Source: a bacterium (GTDB lineage Bacteria > CLD3 > SB21). From it: a DNA stretch of 45,466 nucleotides. Every line of letters starts with the position of its first letter. Positions within the stretch are counted from its first letter, which is position 1. The translations under genes were made by a program, and so were the position numbers. The notes under the pieces were generated by a model. That model was not told where the DNA came from. It was given only the letters and a program-made list of their open reading frames with translations, and did no database searches. The stretch covers positions 1 to 45,466 of the forward strand of contig JABWCP010000026.1 in the NCBI GenBank assembly GCA_013360215.1, in the 5' to 3' direction. This document shows positions 10,680 through 20,204 of this stretch, piece after piece.

Positions 10680-10714
10680 GCGTACCTCCGTTGTTATGAC
10701 ATTATATCTTAAGC

Positions 10715-12355
10715 TTAAACTTGTAATACACCAAAATTAGGGGGCGGTACATTGGGATTATTGCTGGCCGCATCTAAACATCGAATCAACGTGTCACGTG
10801 TCTCTGTAGGTTCGATGATCGCATCAACCCAGAGACGTGCCGCCGCATAACGCGGATTGCCCTGTTTTTCATAATTGGAACGAATTTCTTCGTAAAGCTT
10901 TTTCTTCTCTTCTTCGCTGACTTGTTTACCGGCCAATCGGATTTCTGTAATCGTTGATGCGGCTTGTGCTCCGCCCATCACGGAAATATTCGCTGTAGGC
11001 CATGTAAAAATAAACCGCGGATCGTATGCTTTTCCGCACATGGCATAGTTCCCTGCACCATAACTTCCGCCGATCACGATCGTAATTTTTGGCACTACGG
11101 AGTTGGCTACGGCATTTACAAGCTTCGCGCCGTCTTTGGCAATGCCCGCATATTCCGCATCGCGGCCTACCATAAAACCATTTACATCATGCATAAAAAT
11201 CAGCGGTATGCCGTCCTGATTACAATTCATCACAAATCGCGCCGCTTTGTCCGCCGCTTCATTGTACATCACGCCGCCCATTTGCATTTCGCCTTTGACC
11301 GTGCGTTGGACCAGTTTTTGATTGGCCACAAATCCGACCGCATAACCGCCGACGCGTGCCGTCCCGCAGACAACGGTTTTGCCGTAAGTCGCTTTGTATT
11401 CGTTGAAATCCGATCCGTCAATCAGACGTGCAATGATTTCACGCACATCATATTGACCTAGACCTTCGGGTAAAATACCTGCGATTTCATCCATCGCCCA
11501 TTGGGGTGCAACGGCAGCGATTTTGTTGAAATTGGCTTTGGGGCGCTCGGCTATTTTGCTCAAGATATCCCGAATTCGGTCCAATGCGGCGTCATCATTG
11601 GGCTCATGATAATCCGCCGTACCGCTGATCGCGTTGTGCGTGGTCGCTCCGCCTAAAGTTTCCGCATCGATCACCTGCCCGATGGCCGCTTTGACTAGCG
11701 CAGGCCCGGCGAGAAACAAGCTCGCACCCTGCACCATGATAAATTTGTCGCACATTACGGGCAGGTAGGCGCCGCCTGCGACGCACGGCCCCATCACGGC
11801 CGCTACTTGCGTAATGCCCATCGCACTCATGCGGGCGTTGTTATAAAAAATGCGACCAAAGTGATTTTCATCGGGAAAAACCTGATCCTGAAGCGGAAGG
11901 AATACACCGGCGGAATCCACGAGATACACGATCGGCAGAAAATTTTTCATCGCAATTTCCTGCGCGCGTAATGTTTTTTTGACCGTCATTTCAAAATGCG
12001 CTCCGGCTTTGACTGTCGCATCATGTGCAACGATGACAGTTTCTTTGCCGTGAATCAAACCTATGCCTGACACACAACCCGCCGACGGGCAACCGCCAAA
12101 ATCAGTATACATTTCGTAAGCCGCAAAAAGCCCCAGTTCCATGAAATGGGCATTTGGATCCAAAAGTTTAACAATACGCTCACGGGCCGTGAGCCGTCCT
12201 TTTTCATGCTGTTTATCAATATTTTTTTGACCGCCGCCGCGTTTGATCGCCTCGCCATCTTGACGAAGGGCATTCAGCAAACGTTCCATAAAGCTACGAT
12301 TCTTCTGATACTTTTCCGGGTTCCACTGACCGGCCGGTGATCCTATCACGGGCAT
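10715..12355 (-). CDS. Acyl-CoA carboxylase, carboxyltransferase (beta) subunit
   Basis: 546 residues from the ATG at 12355, which has AAGGAG 6 bases upstream; a longer frame to 12445 overlaps the previous gene and is not used. The crotonase-like carboxyltransferase N- and C-domains are both present (GGQKNIDKQHEKGRLTARER at about 39-58, GPCVAGGAYLPVM, then C-domain GSYGAGNYAMCGKAYDPRF and MGGAQAASTI). The sequence is closest in pattern to the methylcrotonyl/propionyl-CoA carboxylase beta group, which transfers CO2 from biotin to the acyl-CoA; I cannot fix the acyl chain. No biotin-carboxylase or biotin-carrier gene lies in the window, so the partner must be encoded elsewhere. It lies 31 bases downstream of the TolB-like lipoprotein gene on the same strand. 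Confidence 0.93.
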   Translation of the reverse strand: MPVIGSPAGQWNPEKYQKNRSFMERLLNALRQDGEAIKRGGGQKNIDKQHEKGRLTARERIVKLLDPNAHFMELGLFAAYEMYTDFGGCPSAGCVSGIGLIHGKETVIVAHDATVKAGAHFEMTVKKTLRAQEIAMKNFLPIVYLVDSAGVFLPLQDQVFPDENHFGRIFYNNARMSAMGITQVAAVMGPCVAGGAYLPVMCDKFIMVQGASLFLAGPALVKAAIGQVIDAETLGGATTHNAISGTADYHEPNDDAALDRIRDILSKIAERPKANFNKIAAVAPQWAMDEIAGILPEGLGQYDVREIIARLIDGSDFNEYKATYGKTVVCGTARVGGYAVGFVANQKLVQRTVKGEMQMGGVMYNEAADKAARFVMNCNQDGIPLIFMHDVNGFMVGRDAEYAGIAKDGAKLVNAVANSVVPKITIVIGGSYGAGNYAMCGKAYDPRFIFTWPTANISVMGGAQAASTITEIRLAGKQVSEEEKKKLYEEIRSNYEKQGNPRYAAARLWVDAIIEPTETRDTLIRCLDAASNNPNVPPPNFGVLQV

Positions 12356-12386
12356 ACTGCACTCCTTATACACACAGGCTGATGAT

Positions 12387-14096
12387 TTATTTCGTTGCTT
12401 CCAAAAGTTTAGCCACACTTTGCATCCAGATGTCGGTGTTCCCACCTGACTCGTAGATCATATATTTTCCGTCATGCGTCCATCGACCGCGACGTTCTTG
12501 ATGGTTATTGTCTTTGGACAAAGTACGCGACGTTTTTTCTCCTTCGTCGGTTTTATAAAGCCAAATATCCGCATCGTCATACCACGTACGCGTGATGGCA
12601 AGCCATTGGCCGTCGGGTGACCAACTCGGTTCCCGATCGGAGCCGTAGGGCGTTTTATCGCGCGTCACAGGTGAAGGCATTCCTCCGGAAACAGGCACGC
12701 GCCAAATGCTCCAGCGACCGGCCCAATCGGCGTCAAAATAAATATACGCGCCATCGTTTGAAAAAACGGGGTTCGCTTCGGTTCGCATATCTATGGTCAA
12801 CTGTTTCTCTTTTTTGGTCGCGGTATCGTACACCCAAATATCGGGACTGCCGCCTTTTAGGGAAACATATGTGATCGCTTTGCCGTCTATAGCATAATGC
12901 GCTGCATAGCGGTGTACGCTGTCTTGAAATAAAGCGTAGGCTGATTTTCCGGCCGCATACTCCTCGATCAGATTGGCTTGCGTGATGGGCATTTCATACA
13001 GCGTGGATAACCCGCCGCGAACCACGGAAACCACCGCGGCCCTGCCGTCATTTCGTAAGTCGCATTCGGTCACATCGGCATCCGGCCAATAGGCGATGCG
13101 AATTGCTTTATTGGCGCTCAGATTACGCGCATACAGCGCGTAGCGGCCTTCCGCATTGCTCACATATAACAGTGTTTTGCCATCCGCCAACATGACCGGA
13201 GAACGATCATCGCCATTGGTCTCGATCAGCATTTGTTCCATTTGTGTTTTGACTTCGATACGGCGAATATCATACGAGGTCTCTGCCTGATAGGCCATCG
13301 CATGCCCGTCTGGCGTCCACGCCGGAAAATCCAAATGTTTGGATTCGCCGCTGATCAGCACCGGATTGAACGTATCGGCACGTGTAAAAAAAATCTGCGC
13401 ATAGCCGTTGGTATCGGAAGAAAAGAACAAATGCTTGCCATCCGGAGAAAGCGCTGCATGACGCACATCACGATATCCGTCACTCCATCGTGCGACGGAC
13501 CCTGTCGCGGGATCCAAACGCATTAAAACCCACGATGCTTCGTTTTTTTCACCAAACACAATTTTGTCTTTAGCGACAGTAATTTTTTCCAATGGCCCGC
13601 GGCTGCGATAAATAACTTCTGATTTGGAAAAATTACGGGCTTCGGTTCGATGGATGGCATATCCGCCGTCGACCGCCGATTTGCTTATGGCTATATACCA
13701 AATATACATGCCATCGGGCGAATACACCGGAAAAATTTCGTCAACCGAATCCGTTTTGGTAACCTGAATCAATTCATCATTGGGAGAGACAATCCACAAG
13801 TCGTTTTGTCCGTTGAGACGTGACGTGAAAATGATGCGCTCTCCGTCAGGTGCAAACGACGGATGCTCATCAACACCTTCATTGACGGTTACGGGGATCG
13901 TAATACGTTCGCCCAAATCGTAAAGCCAGATGTGCCGATCGCCGGTTTGCGTAGTGACAAATGCCATCACATCGCCGTTCGGTGAAAATGCCGGCTGACC
14001 TTCATAACACGATAAGGTCGTAATTTGTTCCTGATTAAAGGGATTGCAACCGGCTGACACGACGACCAGTGCGACAAGAATAAAACTTTTGGGCAT
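12387..14096 (-). CDS. TolB-like (PD40) beta-propeller lipoprotein
   Basis: 569 residues from the ATG at 14096. This start places a lipoprotein signal with the lipobox VSAGC (Cys17) at the N-terminus; an upstream in-frame ATG at 14144 would bury the signal. The mature protein is a string of PD40/WD40-like blades: QPAFSPNGDVMAF, HPSFAPDGERIIF, FPVYSPDGMYIWY, HAALSPDGKHLFF, FPAWTPDGHAMAY, NPVFSNDGAYIYF, EPSWSPDGQWLAI and GRWTHDGKYMIY. These suffice for one or two propellers as in TolB and the DPP4 N-domain, without a peptidase domain. It is probably an envelope scaffold. No clear ribosome binding site is seen. Confidence 0.8.
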   Translation of the reverse strand: MPKSFILVALVVVSAGCNPFNQEQITTLSCYEGQPAFSPNGDVMAFVTTQTGDRHIWLYDLGERITIPVTVNEGVDEHPSFAPDGERIIFTSRLNGQNDLWIVSPNDELIQVTKTDSVDEIFPVYSPDGMYIWYIAISKSAVDGGYAIHRTEARNFSKSEVIYRSRGPLEKITVAKDKIVFGEKNEASWVLMRLDPATGSVARWSDGYRDVRHAALSPDGKHLFFSSDTNGYAQIFFTRADTFNPVLISGESKHLDFPAWTPDGHAMAYQAETSYDIRRIEVKTQMEQMLIETNGDDRSPVMLADGKTLLYVSNAEGRYALYARNLSANKAIRIAYWPDADVTECDLRNDGRAAVVSVVRGGLSTLYEMPITQANLIEEYAAGKSAYALFQDSVHRYAAHYAIDGKAITYVSLKGGSPDIWVYDTATKKEKQLTIDMRTEANPVFSNDGAYIYFDADWAGRWSIWRVPVSGGMPSPVTRDKTPYGSDREPSWSPDGQWLAITRTWYDDADIWLYKTDEGEKTSRTLSKDNNHQERRGRWTHDGKYMIYESGGNTDIWMQSVAKLLEATK

Positions 14097-14189
14097 GTGG
14101 GACGTTACGATTTCAAATGAAAATATTGCTGACGCAACATACACAAAACGATAGAAAAGCTCTACAGTTATTTTTTGAAAAAAAGCCCT

Positions 14190-15224
14190 TTAGGCGATAC
14201 GCAACGAAGCTTTAGGAGATAGACCCAAATTATCGGTACGCCCCATACGATAATGCATCAGACCCGTGATACCGATCATCGCGGCGTTATCCGTACAATA
14301 CTGGCGGGCGGGCATGAATAGTTGTACTCCGTCCTGTGCACATACTTCCGTAAGCCTGGCACGTAAGCGGCTATTGGCCGCAACACCGCCTGATAATACG
14401 CATTGACGGATGCTCGTCGTTTTTAAGGCGGCACGTGTTTTTCCGACTAAAACATCCACTGCGGCTTCCTGAAAACTTGCGCACGCATCCGCCAGCAAAT
14501 TTTGCGCAAGCGGTTGATTTTGCTTTTGCACAAAATGGAGAACCGAGGTTTTTAAGCCGCTGAAACTAAAATTCAAATCGCCGGACTGGAGCATCGGTCT
14601 GGGAAAGGCGATCTCTTTAGGATTGCCTTGCGATGCAAGACGATCTATAACCGGCCCGGCCATCAAAGCGCCTTCTACCGGTGTTAAACCTAGCAATCGC
14701 GCAGTTTTATCAAAACACTCACCGGCCGCGTCGTCCACGGTTTCACCCAAAATACGGTATTGACCCGGATTTTGTGCTTCCACCAATAACGTATGCCCTC
14801 CGGACACGATCAGTGCGATGAAGGGAAAAACCGGTTTGTCTTTTTCCAAAAAACTGGCCAATACATGCGCTTCGATATGATTGACTCCGACGAGCGGTTT
14901 TTGTAAACCAAAGGCTATCGCTTTAGCAAAATTGACACCGACTAAAAGACTGCCGATCAGCCCGGGGCCTTTGGTCACCGCGATCAATCCGATATCATCC
15001 GGCGAGATACCGGCTGCCGAAAGTGCGGCCCGGATAACGGGTACAATATTGGCCTGATGTGCGCGGGAAGCCAGTTCCGGGACAATGCCTCCGAAACGAA
15101 GTCCGTCAATTTGCGACGATACGATATTGGATAATACCGACGATCCCCGCAAAACCGCCGCCGACGTATCATCGCAGGAAGTTTCGATCGCCAGTGTGAT
15201 CAGATCATCGTTCGAGGCTATCAT
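14190..15224 (-). CDS. tsaD: tRNA N6-adenosine threonylcarbamoyltransferase TsaD
   Basis: 344 residues from the ATG at 15224 (E. coli TsaD is 337). It starts with the ASKHA segment LAIETSCDDTSAAVL and carries the metal-binding HIEAH at 116-120, plus IALIVSGGHTLLV, the GETVDDAAGECFDKTARLLG block and the C-terminal LSGGVAANSRLR and DNAAMIGI motifs. TsaD transfers the threonylcarbamoyl group to A37 of ANN-decoding tRNAs with TsaB and TsaE, neither of which is in this window. The gene overlaps the 3' end of the YbbR gene by 20 bases. An open extension to 15398 lies wholly inside that gene and is rejected. Confidence 0.96.
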   Translation of the reverse strand: MIASNDDLITLAIETSCDDTSAAVLRGSSVLSNIVSSQIDGLRFGGIVPELASRAHQANIVPVIRAALSAAGISPDDIGLIAVTKGPGLIGSLLVGVNFAKAIAFGLQKPLVGVNHIEAHVLASFLEKDKPVFPFIALIVSGGHTLLVEAQNPGQYRILGETVDDAAGECFDKTARLLGLTPVEGALMAGPVIDRLASQGNPKEIAFPRPMLQSGDLNFSFSGLKTSVLHFVQKQNQPLAQNLLADACASFQEAAVDVLVGKTRAALKTTSIRQCVLSGGVAANSRLRARLTEVCAQDGVQLFMPARQYCTDNAAMIGITGLMHYRMGRTDNLGLSPKASLRIA

Positions 15225-16143
15225 CTTCGATACGCACGAGGTTAAATCGCGACGGTGTGACTTGCGTCCAGGTAAGATCCGCAGGAACGCGGATGTCCAG
15301 ACGCGGTTGGACGGAATTGTATTCTTTTTGATAATCAATTTCTCCGACGACGCTCTCTTTAGGCAACGTGGAAAGATAGTCCACCCCGCCGCGTACACGT
15401 ACGGAAAAAGTGGACGGTTGTACCGCTACCGTCGTAAAAGGCGGCACATTGATCAATCGCACGGGCAAGTTTTCCAGAACGATTTCGCCTAAAGGCTGTA
15501 CATCCAGAAAAATTGAAGTTGTGGATTGAAGTACGTTGATGCGTTTATCCGGATGCGCTGTGAGTCGCAGCTCCGTGCGCACATCGCTATTGAGATTTTC
15601 CCAGCGGTGCGATGCGGTGCCGATAACAACCGCACTGTCACGGTAACTCCAGGGCATTGTCACTGTCACGGAATCCGGCATGAGTTGCATGCCGCCAACT
15701 AATATAAAACCGGCTTCGCATGTGATCTGCACATCCGCTACCACCGGAACGCGGCGCGCGATCATGCGGTCCATTCGTACGATGACCGAATCCGGCCATT
15801 GTACGGCGATGGCGTGCACCGGCACTTTGGACGGATACACGATTTCGTGGAGATGTTCCGAAAGTATAAAACGGCTTTTGTCTTTGTGCTGTGCCATATC
15901 CAAAACAAAACGCGGCGGATTGAGAAAGCGCATACCAAGCAGGGATTTGCCGTCGCCTTCAAAAAGAATATCGACGGCCTCCGGAATATCGGAGACTACG
16001 CCGTAACCGTCTTTGATATTGGTCACTTGAAACGGGACGTGGATCTCCATCTGGTACGTCGCGCCGAGGCGCACGTATAACCAAAGAAATATGGCGATGC
16101 ACAGCGATAGAAAAAAAATGCGATGGCTTTTGAGAAGGCGCAT
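15205..16143 (-). CDS. YbbR-like (CdaR-type) domain protein
   Basis: 312 residues with one N-terminal membrane anchor (residues about 9-27, IFFLSLCIAIFLWLYV) followed by extracytoplasmic repeats of the YbbR fold (about 33-110, 120-205, 215-300), including the typical VPVVADVQ and LPVRLINVPP strand starts. In Firmicutes YbbR/CdaR controls the diadenylate cyclase CdaA; no cyclase of that kind is next to this gene, so that role is not shown here. It starts 6 bases after the dNTPase stop and overlaps tsaD by 20 bases, so the three are probably cotranscribed. Confidence 0.85.
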   Translation of the reverse strand: MRLLKSHRIFFLSLCIAIFLWLYVRLGATYQMEIHVPFQVTNIKDGYGVVSDIPEAVDILFEGDGKSLLGMRFLNPPRFVLDMAQHKDKSRFILSEHLHEIVYPSKVPVHAIAVQWPDSVIVRMDRMIARRVPVVADVQITCEAGFILVGGMQLMPDSVTVTMPWSYRDSAVVIGTASHRWENLNSDVRTELRLTAHPDKRINVLQSTTSIFLDVQPLGEIVLENLPVRLINVPPFTTVAVQPSTFSVRVRGGVDYLSTLPKESVVGEIDYQKEYNSVQPRLDIRVPADLTWTQVTPSRFNLVRIEDDSLER

Positions 16144-16149
16144 GGCAGT

Positions 16150-17484
16150 TTATAATACCGAAGCTTCGGGAATGTAGATAGCTTTGTACTCCTGAATCGC
16201 AAAACTATCGCTCATACTGGCGATATAGTCCGCGATGTGGCGCGCATAGAGCGGGTTCTTTTTGAACTCGCTGACTTTTTCCTGCACCATTTTTGGCGGG
16301 AGCTTGCGCAGATCAAACTTAGCATCGACCTGTTTTTGCGTAAAACGCATCAAAAATTTATCATTCATCTGCAAAGGATTGCTGTAATACGCTTTGAATA
16401 ACTTACGAATGACTTTTTCGCATTTTTTATTGTAGCGATTGACCAGAAAATTATTACCCATTTCTTTCTGAATAAACGTTTCCAGTTCGTTCTGTTTACG
16501 GTTGATATCAAGCGAAAAAATCACGAGCCATTCGTCAAAGTGATCGGTGCGCTGCTTACGTCCGCAGAATTCCTCCACCCGGCGAATGGTGTTTTGAATC
16601 ACGTCGCTCACCAAAACACGCACCAATCCGCTGATCATAAAATTGATGTATTCATCCGGATCTTCTTCATAAAAATGCGCGATACTGCATGAACGATCCA
16701 CATCCTGCACGAGTTTTAATTCGCGCACATCTTTGAGACGGATATAGTTGGCACGCAATGCATCTTCGAGATCAAATGTGCGCTGCGCGATTTCGTCAGC
16801 TATCGCGGCGACCTGCCCTTCCAGCGTCAGCGAAACAAATTGATCACAATGCAGTTTGTCCGTATCAATATCAGGATAACGGTATCGTTCGGAGCGAATA
16901 CTGGTATGCTTGAGAATGCCTTCGCGTACGAAAGAAGTCAGATTAAGCCCTTCGTATTCGTATTTTTTTTCCAGAATATCCGCCACGCGCAAACTTTGAT
17001 AGTTGTGCTTAAATCCGCCGAAATCGTCGCCCGGAAGTGTACCTTCGGCGGTATCTTCGCCGTTGAGCAGCGCATCCAAAATCGCTTCGCCGGTATGCCC
17101 GAACGGCGGATGGCCGAGATCGTGGCCGAGCGCAATGGCTTCAGTAAGATCTTCGTTGAGACCCATTGATTTAGCGATGGTTTTGGAAACTTGTACGACT
17201 TCTACGGTATGCGTCAGACGGCTGCGGTTTCGTTCGCTGTCGTGCTCGACCAAAATTTGGCGTTTGTCGGACAGGTTACGAAACGAATTGGAATAAATGA
17301 TACGATCGCGGTCGCGCTGAAACGCCGTGCGGTGCACGTCTTCCATTTCACCATGCTGGCGCGTTTTATGCGCATCTTTGCTTTTACAGGCGTACGGCGC
17401 GAGAAACTGTTCTTCACAATCTTCGACGAACTGGCGTCCGCGCTCAAAAAAAACTTTTTGCGGGTGGAGTGTTTCCTGAACCAT
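16150..17484 (-). CDS. dgt: Deoxynucleoside triphosphate triphosphohydrolase (dGTPase-like, HD domain)
   Basis: 444 residues. The HD-domain metal ligands are readable: His92 in RLTHTVEV, then His121-Asp122 in GHDLGHPPFGHTG, and a later DIDTD/DEIAQR segment at about 205-230. The N-terminal RTAFQRDRDRIIYSNSFRNL is the family's dNTP-binding region. Such enzymes hydrolyse dNTPs to the nucleoside and tripolyphosphate and influence dNTP pools. Length and motifs fit the Dgt family rather than YfbR. It lies 60 bases after the sigma factor stop, beyond a terminator, so it may have its own promoter in that gap. Confidence 0.92.
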   Translation of the reverse strand: MVQETLHPQKVFFERGRQFVEDCEEQFLAPYACKSKDAHKTRQHGEMEDVHRTAFQRDRDRIIYSNSFRNLSDKRQILVEHDSERNRSRLTHTVEVVQVSKTIAKSMGLNEDLTEAIALGHDLGHPPFGHTGEAILDALLNGEDTAEGTLPGDDFGGFKHNYQSLRVADILEKKYEYEGLNLTSFVREGILKHTSIRSERYRYPDIDTDKLHCDQFVSLTLEGQVAAIADEIAQRTFDLEDALRANYIRLKDVRELKLVQDVDRSCSIAHFYEEDPDEYINFMISGLVRVLVSDVIQNTIRRVEEFCGRKQRTDHFDEWLVIFSLDINRKQNELETFIQKEMGNNFLVNRYNKKCEKVIRKLFKAYYSNPLQMNDKFLMRFTQKQVDAKFDLRKLPPKMVQEKVSEFKKNPLYARHIADYIASMSDSFAIQEYKAIYIPEASVL

Positions 17485-17501
17485 AGTTAATACTTTCGAT
17501 C

Positions 17502-17533
17502 AAAAAAGAAGTCCCGACGCTTAGCATCGGGAC
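17502..17533 (-). terminator. Terminator after the sigma factor gene
   Basis: On the minus strand a hairpin with 7-bp outer arms (17527-17533 with 17511-17517), one mismatch and a 2-bp inner extension is followed by a T-run (six A on the plus strand, 17502-17507). It sits 12 bases after the sigma factor stop codon. Confidence 0.85.
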
Positions 17534-17544
17534 CCGAGACAACA

Positions 17545-18402
17545 TTAACCCAGATATGAACGCAGCGACTTACTGCGGGATTTGTGGCGCAGGCGATTGA
17601 TGGCTTTTTCCTTGATCTGCCGCACGCGTTCGCGGGTCAGTTTAAATTCTTCCCCGATCTCTTCGAGGGTTAGCGAACGCTCGATACCGAGGCCGAAATA
17701 CAATTTGATAATTTTGGATTCGCGCTCACTCAGCGAAGCCAGCGTGTTTTCGATATCACGGCGCAGCGATTCCTGCATAAGTGTTTCGTCCGGAAGCGGA
17801 TTGACTTTATCCGGCACGGTATCCATCAGTACGCTTTTTTCGTCTTCCTGCAGCGGCGCATCCAAGGACAAGTGGCGCTTGGAAATACGCAACGCATCGG
17901 ATACGTCATAATCTTTGATTTCGAGTTCGTGTGCGATTTCTTCCGTACTCGGTTCACGCTCAAATTCCTGCTCGAGTTCGTTATACGCTTTACCGATTTT
18001 ATTGAGCATGCCGACACGGTTGAGCGGAAGACGCACGATACGTGAGTGCTCAGCAATAGCCTGCAAAATAGACTGACGAATCCACCACACGGCGTACGAA
18101 ATAAATTTGAACCCGCGCGTTTCGTCGAAACGTTCCGCTGCTTTCATAAGGCCGAGATTACCTTCATTGATCAGATCGCTCAAAGGCAAACCTTGATTCT
18201 GATAATCCTTGGCCACACTCACCACGAAACGCAAATTGGCTTCTACCAATTTTTTGAGCGCTTCTTTTTCTCCCTTTTTGATCCGCTTGGCAAGTTCGAT
18301 TTCTTCATGCGGCTTTAAAAGTTGTACTTTGTTTATCTCTTCCAGATAACGCTCGATAGACTGATCTTCACGGCTGTTAATGCGCATTTTAATGCGGGCC
18401 AT
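17545..18402 (-). CDS. rpoD: Primary-type RNA polymerase sigma factor (RpoD/SigA)
   Basis: 285 residues, the short primary sigma of FCB bacteria that lacks region 1.1. Region 1.2 is at about 16-45 ([14 protein letters not shown]), region 2 at about 50-125 ([17 protein letters not shown], then [17 protein letters not shown]), region 3 at about 130-205, and region 4 with its helix-turn-helix at about 225-275 ([20 protein letters not shown]). All core-binding and -10/-35 contact regions are present. It is preceded by a 354-base gene-free stretch that should carry its promoter and followed by a terminator, so it is probably monocistronic. Confidence 0.95.
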   Translation of the reverse strand: MARIKMRINSREDQSIERYLEEINKVQLLKPHEEIELAKRIKKGEKEALKKLVEANLRFVVSVAKDYQNQGLPLSDLINEGNLGLMKAAERFDETRGFKFISYAVWWIRQSILQAIAEHSRIVRLPLNRVGMLNKIGKAYNELEQEFEREPSTEEIAHELEIKDYDVSDALRISKRHLSLDAPLQEDEKSVLMDTVPDKVNPLPDETLMQESLRRDIENTLASLSERESKIIKLYFGLGIERSLTLEEIGEEFKLTRERVRQIKEKAINRLRHKSRSKSLRSYLG

Positions 18403-18756
18403 TATACATTCTCTTTCGTGTTAAGTTTATATTTTACAAATACTTTAATTCTTGGTTGCTTTCATTAAACGCCCGAAAGTTCCACTTAGTTCCATTTTTT
18501 TTGAAAATTTGAAAATAAATAATGTTACGCTTTCCGGATAACGAAACACAGTGAACTTTATTAACTGATATGAGTTAAAAAACAGGCGAAAGGTTTGATC
18601 TGAATGAAGGATCGGGAGAATTGAAATATTATATTATTAAACCGTAAAATGATGCGTTTTCTGATAGCCTAACCGTGCTAAGGTATTTGACCGAAAAATG
18701 AACTTTAGTTCTTAAATTAGTTATACTCGTTTTTTCAATTTCGTTCAAATTATGTT
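18403..18756. other. Gene-free stretch upstream of the sigma factor gene
   Basis: 354 AT-rich bases between the glycosyltransferase and sigma factor genes, both on the minus strand. It must hold the sigma factor promoter, but several AT-rich hexamers compete and I could not single one out. No RNA gene, long repeat or terminator hairpin was recognised. Confidence 0.5.
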
Positions 18757-19443
18757 CTATTCATACCATCGTTTTAACCTCGACGGCGAAACGCCAAAAC
18801 AATACAACGTCTGCATGAAAAGATTTTTACAACTGCGCCTAAAAAAACCTTCCGCCGTAAAGCGACGCGCTGACGTCACCACATAAGCCGGCAGCATTTC
18901 AAAATCTCCGGCTTTTTTTAATCGCCGGACAAAATCCAAATCCTCCATGATCGGAAAATCCTCGCGGTATCCACCCAATGCCCGAAATACATCGGCTTTC
19001 ACAAATACGGCCTGATCGCCAAACGGTGTTTTGAATAAACGGCTCCGCTGCTTTGAATACCACGCCAAATAATTGTATTTCCACCCCGGATGATCCATTT
19101 GCAAATAAAATGCACCACCAATTAATTGTCGCTTTTCTTCGATGGTTTTACGTAATACCTCCCAACTGCTTTGAGATAAAGAAGTATCCGCATGTAAAAA
19201 AACATACCATACCCCTGAAGCCAAACGGGCTCCGGCATTCATCTGTAGGGCACGCCCTTTACCGGATTGTACCCAATCTAAGTGGTTATTCCGTATGGCG
19301 GCATCACGAACGTATTCCGCCGTGCCATCGGTACTACCGCCGTCAGCAAGGATGATTTGTGCATCCGTCAATGCACTGCATTCTTCGATCCGAATAGGGA
19401 TGTTTTGGATTTCGTTATACGTAGGAATGATAATAGAAATCAA
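18757..19443 (-). CDS. GT2 family glycosyltransferase (TIGR04283-like)
   Basis: 228 residues. It opens with MISIIIPTYNE and has the GT-A nucleotide-sugar loop ILADGGSTDGT (about 30-40), the DXD-like LHADTSL (about 84-90) and EDLDFVRRLKKAG near 185-198. GKGRALQMNAGA and FGDQAVFVKADVF are characteristic of the TIGR04283 group, putative transferases often linked to carotenoid or lipid-phosphate genes. The start codon is TTG, chosen because it puts the family's first strand at residue 2 and has AAGGTA about 8 bases upstream; no in-frame ATG is available. It follows the DUF547 gene by 31 bases. The acceptor is unknown. Confidence 0.88.
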   Translation of the reverse strand: MISIIIPTYNEIQNIPIRIEECSALTDAQIILADGGSTDGTAEYVRDAAIRNNHLDWVQSGKGRALQMNAGARLASGVWYVFLHADTSLSQSSWEVLRKTIEEKRQLIGGAFYLQMDHPGWKYNYLAWYSKQRSRLFKTPFGDQAVFVKADVFRALGGYREDFPIMEDLDFVRRLKKAGDFEMLPAYVVTSARRFTAEGFFRRSCKNLFMQTLYCFGVSPSRLKRWYE

Positions 19444-19474
19444 ATAGCCGTACCTTGCCGCCGGATGCGGCCAC

Positions 19475-20203
19475 TTATTCGTTGAGTGACCAGTCGTAAT
19501 CGAGATATTCTACACGATAAGACGCCACGCGATCCGTATCGTTTATACCCATATACCGCAAAAGATACCTGACCATATCCCCAGTACTTTTGCCGAAATC
19601 CGTTCCGTACCATTTGAAAATGGACGACAAGTATAAGACCTTGGCTTGATGATCTACCCTGTTACGTACCGGGTCGTTCATAAATTGACGAGCGGCTTCG
19701 TTCAACTGTTCATCCAATTTTTCGGCACGATACGGTTCATTGCGCAGAACCGGACAACTTTTAGCTGCACATACCAGGGCAAAGTGAATGCGCGGATCAT
19801 TCATCGGTCGCAAGATTTTATGTTCGACATCATTCAGAGAATATTTCTTTCCGCCTACATGGACATACGGTTTATCCCAAACACTCGTACCGAATAATCC
19901 GGTGTCAATATCGCGAATACTTTTGACGGGATAATGCTCGCGCACCACGCTCAGGGTATAGGCATTATATACGTTGATCCAAAATGCTTTCCTGGCGTTC
20001 AAATTTTGAATGGTATCGGGATTCACTTCCGTCAGGCTGAAAAGATAATTGGAAAATCGACGATCCAAGCGTAATCGTGCATAATCCACTTTTCCGGAGT
20101 GAACATGTTGCGATAAAACGGTGACGTATAATTCACTGTCATTGTACTGCGCGAAAACGACGGATGAAAAAAGCCAGCTAGCTATACAAAAAATTTTAAT
20201 CAT
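19475..20203 (-). CDS. Exported DUF547 protein
   Basis: 242 residues from the ATG at 20203 (an in-frame TTG lies 12 bases upstream). Signal peptide at about 1-18 ending VVFAQ. The DUF547 core is clear: RKAFWINVYNAYTL, then SLNDVEHKILRP, and IHFALVCAAKSCPVL, with invariant-looking Asn, His and Cys residues. The family is widespread but biochemically uncharacterised; the conserved Cys/His suggest a papain-like fold but this is not established. The start lies 1 base after the DUF1569 stop, so the two genes are translationally linked. Confidence 0.88.
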   Translation of the reverse strand: MIKIFCIASWLFSSVVFAQYNDSELYVTVLSQHVHSGKVDYARLRLDRRFSNYLFSLTEVNPDTIQNLNARKAFWINVYNAYTLSVVREHYPVKSIRDIDTGLFGTSVWDKPYVHVGGKKYSLNDVEHKILRPMNDPRIHFALVCAAKSCPVLRNEPYRAEKLDEQLNEAARQFMNDPVRNRVDHQAKVLYLSSIFKWYGTDFGKSTGDMVRYLLRYMGINDTDRVASYRVEYLDYDWSLNE

Positions 20204-20204
20204 A

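Noticed and set aside
12356-12445. Upstream in-frame extension of the carboxylase beta gene
   Set aside because: It overlaps the lipoprotein gene and has no ribosome binding site, while the ATG at 12355 has a perfect AAGGAG.
15225-15398. Upstream in-frame extension of tsaD
   Set aside because: It lies entirely in the YbbR gene in another frame, and the family's first strand starts right after the ATG at 15224.
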